From positions 1,364,001 to 1,428,000 of the forward strand of contig JAXBDG010000017.1 of NCBI GenBank assembly GCA_036320915.1: DNA of 64,000 nucleotides, in the 5' to 3' direction. This stretch comes from Linnemannia elongata (Eukaryota > Mortierellomycota > Mortierellomycetes > Mortierellales > Mortierellaceae). Below, in pieces: positions 62,858-64,000 of this stretch (positions are counted from its first letter, which is position 1; the number at the start of each line of letters is the position of its first letter). The translations under genes and the position numbers were made by a program. The notes below the pieces were generated by a model. It was not told the origin of the DNA and searched no databases. It worked only from the letters and a program-made list of their open reading frames with translations.

Positions 62858-64000
62858 TGCAGCTTCTGTCAGATCATACTGGGCATATGTGGGGACAACA
62901 GAGGGCAGCAGGAAATGAAAGCAACCTTGTACCATATTATCTTTTTTTTCTTTTCTATCTTCTCATCCCTGCCTCCACTGTTGGCTCTACTCACCTCGTC
63001 TCTTTCGTCCCCAACTCTTCCTGGTCACTTTTCCCCTCTCAGATCTACCAACTTCCCCCACCTCCTTCCGTCCTTTTCACCCTATTGCCCCCCCTAGCTC
63101 AACCTACTTTTCTGTTCTCTCACCCTCCTTACTTCCCCAACCTACTCCCCCCTGCATCCTATCTTTTTTTTTCATGCATAGCATCATATCCTCCATTGTT
63201 CACTTTCCTCCTTGATCTCTTTCATCTTATGCCATGATATTTCAAGGGCATACGCATGCCCTCCTACCATCCTTTTTTCCCACCTTTTGCATTTCAATTG
63301 AATAAAAGAAGTAAAAAAAAAATGTTTGCAGATACCATCTGATTACCACCACGGGATAGCCCTGGCTAAGGCTCCAAAAAACAGGTGTAAACTCGGTCCA
63401 ATCTGCCCTTCTTGTTCTCGCAGAAGCGTGATCAAAAGAAGTTGTGTATGTGTAGTTTGATGTCACCCTGTAAAGAGACCTACTTGAACTACTCTGTCAT
63501 TGAAACCAAAGCAATGCCCTCCCTCTAGGTTCTAATGGGTGAGCTTCTTTATGTTTCGACAGGCATCACCCAGGCCGGGTTGTTGTGTGTTTGTGTGTTG
63601 GTGATCAACGACAAAACAGAAGTGAATGAATGAGAGAAAAAGAAAAGAAAAAAATTCAAAGCCTTGTTTTTTTCCTTCGACACCAAATATGGCACACAAA
63701 ACTGAGAGGCGGGTGCCAGCCACCCGCTTCTCTCTCACACTCTCCTTTGATTCCTCCCGATCAATGAACCTTCTCTCTGTACAAACTCAAACCCACTCTT
63801 CAGTCTCACCACATCTTTAGCACCTTCATCATTGCACCTTTAACGCCCACATACACACACACAACATATACAACATGCGCAATATTGTCTACACACAGCG
63901 CATATTCAGAAGTGGTTGTATGGCTTGGCCTTTTCTTGGCGTCTTTGGCTGACTGGTTGACTGGCGGGATGGATTGGCAGATAGCGACGGTGCGCAACTG
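62858..64000. other. 3' flank of the RBR-ligase gene and right edge
   Basis: No gene is recognised. The first 300 bases are pyrimidine-rich, and AATAAA near 63300 is a plausible polyadenylation signal. From about 63700 the sequence again looks like a CT-rich leader, so a gene may begin just beyond the window, but I see no exon. Confidence 0.45.

Noticed and set aside
63806..63997. Minus-strand ORF at the right edge
   Set aside because: It is low in information, begins near the window end and matches nothing recognisable; it could be part of a leader.

Overview
The window is nuclear DNA from a filamentous fungus. Most genes are split by short GT-AG introns of about 70-250 bases, promoters and leaders are CT-rich, intergenic DNA is full of microsatellites and long A/T runs, and proteins carry long Ser/Thr/Pro/Gln-rich disordered stretches. 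The gene set (a METTL22-like methyltransferase, an RNF216-like RBR ligase, a FAM114-like protein, a STEALTH phosphotransferase, an UNC93-like transporter, and a yeast-type VPS36 with two zinc fingers) suggests an early-diverging lineage. Mortierellomycota is my best guess; this is inference from gene content, not from any marker search.

Layout. 1-771: 3' end of an unrecognised gene (+). 1469-2769: TFIIB (+). 2770-6118: mostly gene-free, with one small membrane-anchored ORF (4287-4580), two tandem duplications and a decayed protein-kinase fragment on the minus strand. 6119-7542: AKR7-type aldo-keto reductase (+), convergent with VPS36 (7707-10165, -). VPS36 is divergent from a COG2102/DPH6-like PP-loop protein (10490-11364, +). 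11989-15016: disordered polyproline protein with a mitochondrial-fission-regulator-like layout (+). 16207-16704: small secreted protein (+). 17108-20802: AFG2/SPATA5 AAA ATPase in ten exons (+). 21219-23855: intronless UNC93-like transporter (-). 26524-31037: FHA/coiled-coil/tail-anchor protein of the SLMAP/Far10 type (+). 32179-36544: 1341-residue protein with a USP8/AMSH-dimerisation-like N terminus (-). 37253-38520: prephenate dehydratase (+). 38819-41214: F-box/WD40 protein (-). 41941-44284: STEALTH protein (-). 45226-46896: METTL22-like (+). 47056-47713: YjbQ/UPF0047 (+). 47959-49651: L-2-hydroxyglutarate dehydrogenase (+). 49652-52706: 3 kb without a gene I can support. 52707-54761: secreted copper-oxygenase (LPMO)-like protein (+). 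55380-59683: FAM114-like protein (-). 60146-62857: RNF216-like RBR E3 ligase (+). 62858-64000: no gene seen.

The genes do not form a pathway cluster. Several touch ubiquitin and membrane traffic (VPS36, the USP8-dimer protein, the RBR ligase, the F-box protein, FAM114, the SLMAP-like protein), but they are spread over 50 kb among housekeeping genes and I see no co-regulation in the sequence. METTL22, YjbQ and L2HGDH lie head-to-tail with gaps of only 159 and 245 bases, the most compact part of the window.

I found no RNA gene, CRISPR array, intact transposon or obvious horizontally acquired island. The most unusual signals are a 65-base A run directly abutting a 3' splice site in AFG2, a probable GC-AG intron, the fission-regulator-like protein, the large USP8-dimer protein, and tandem repeats inside an intron of the FHA gene. 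Exon boundaries were built by hand from splice consensus, reading phase and family similarity. Homology statements come from recognising motifs, not from database searches.
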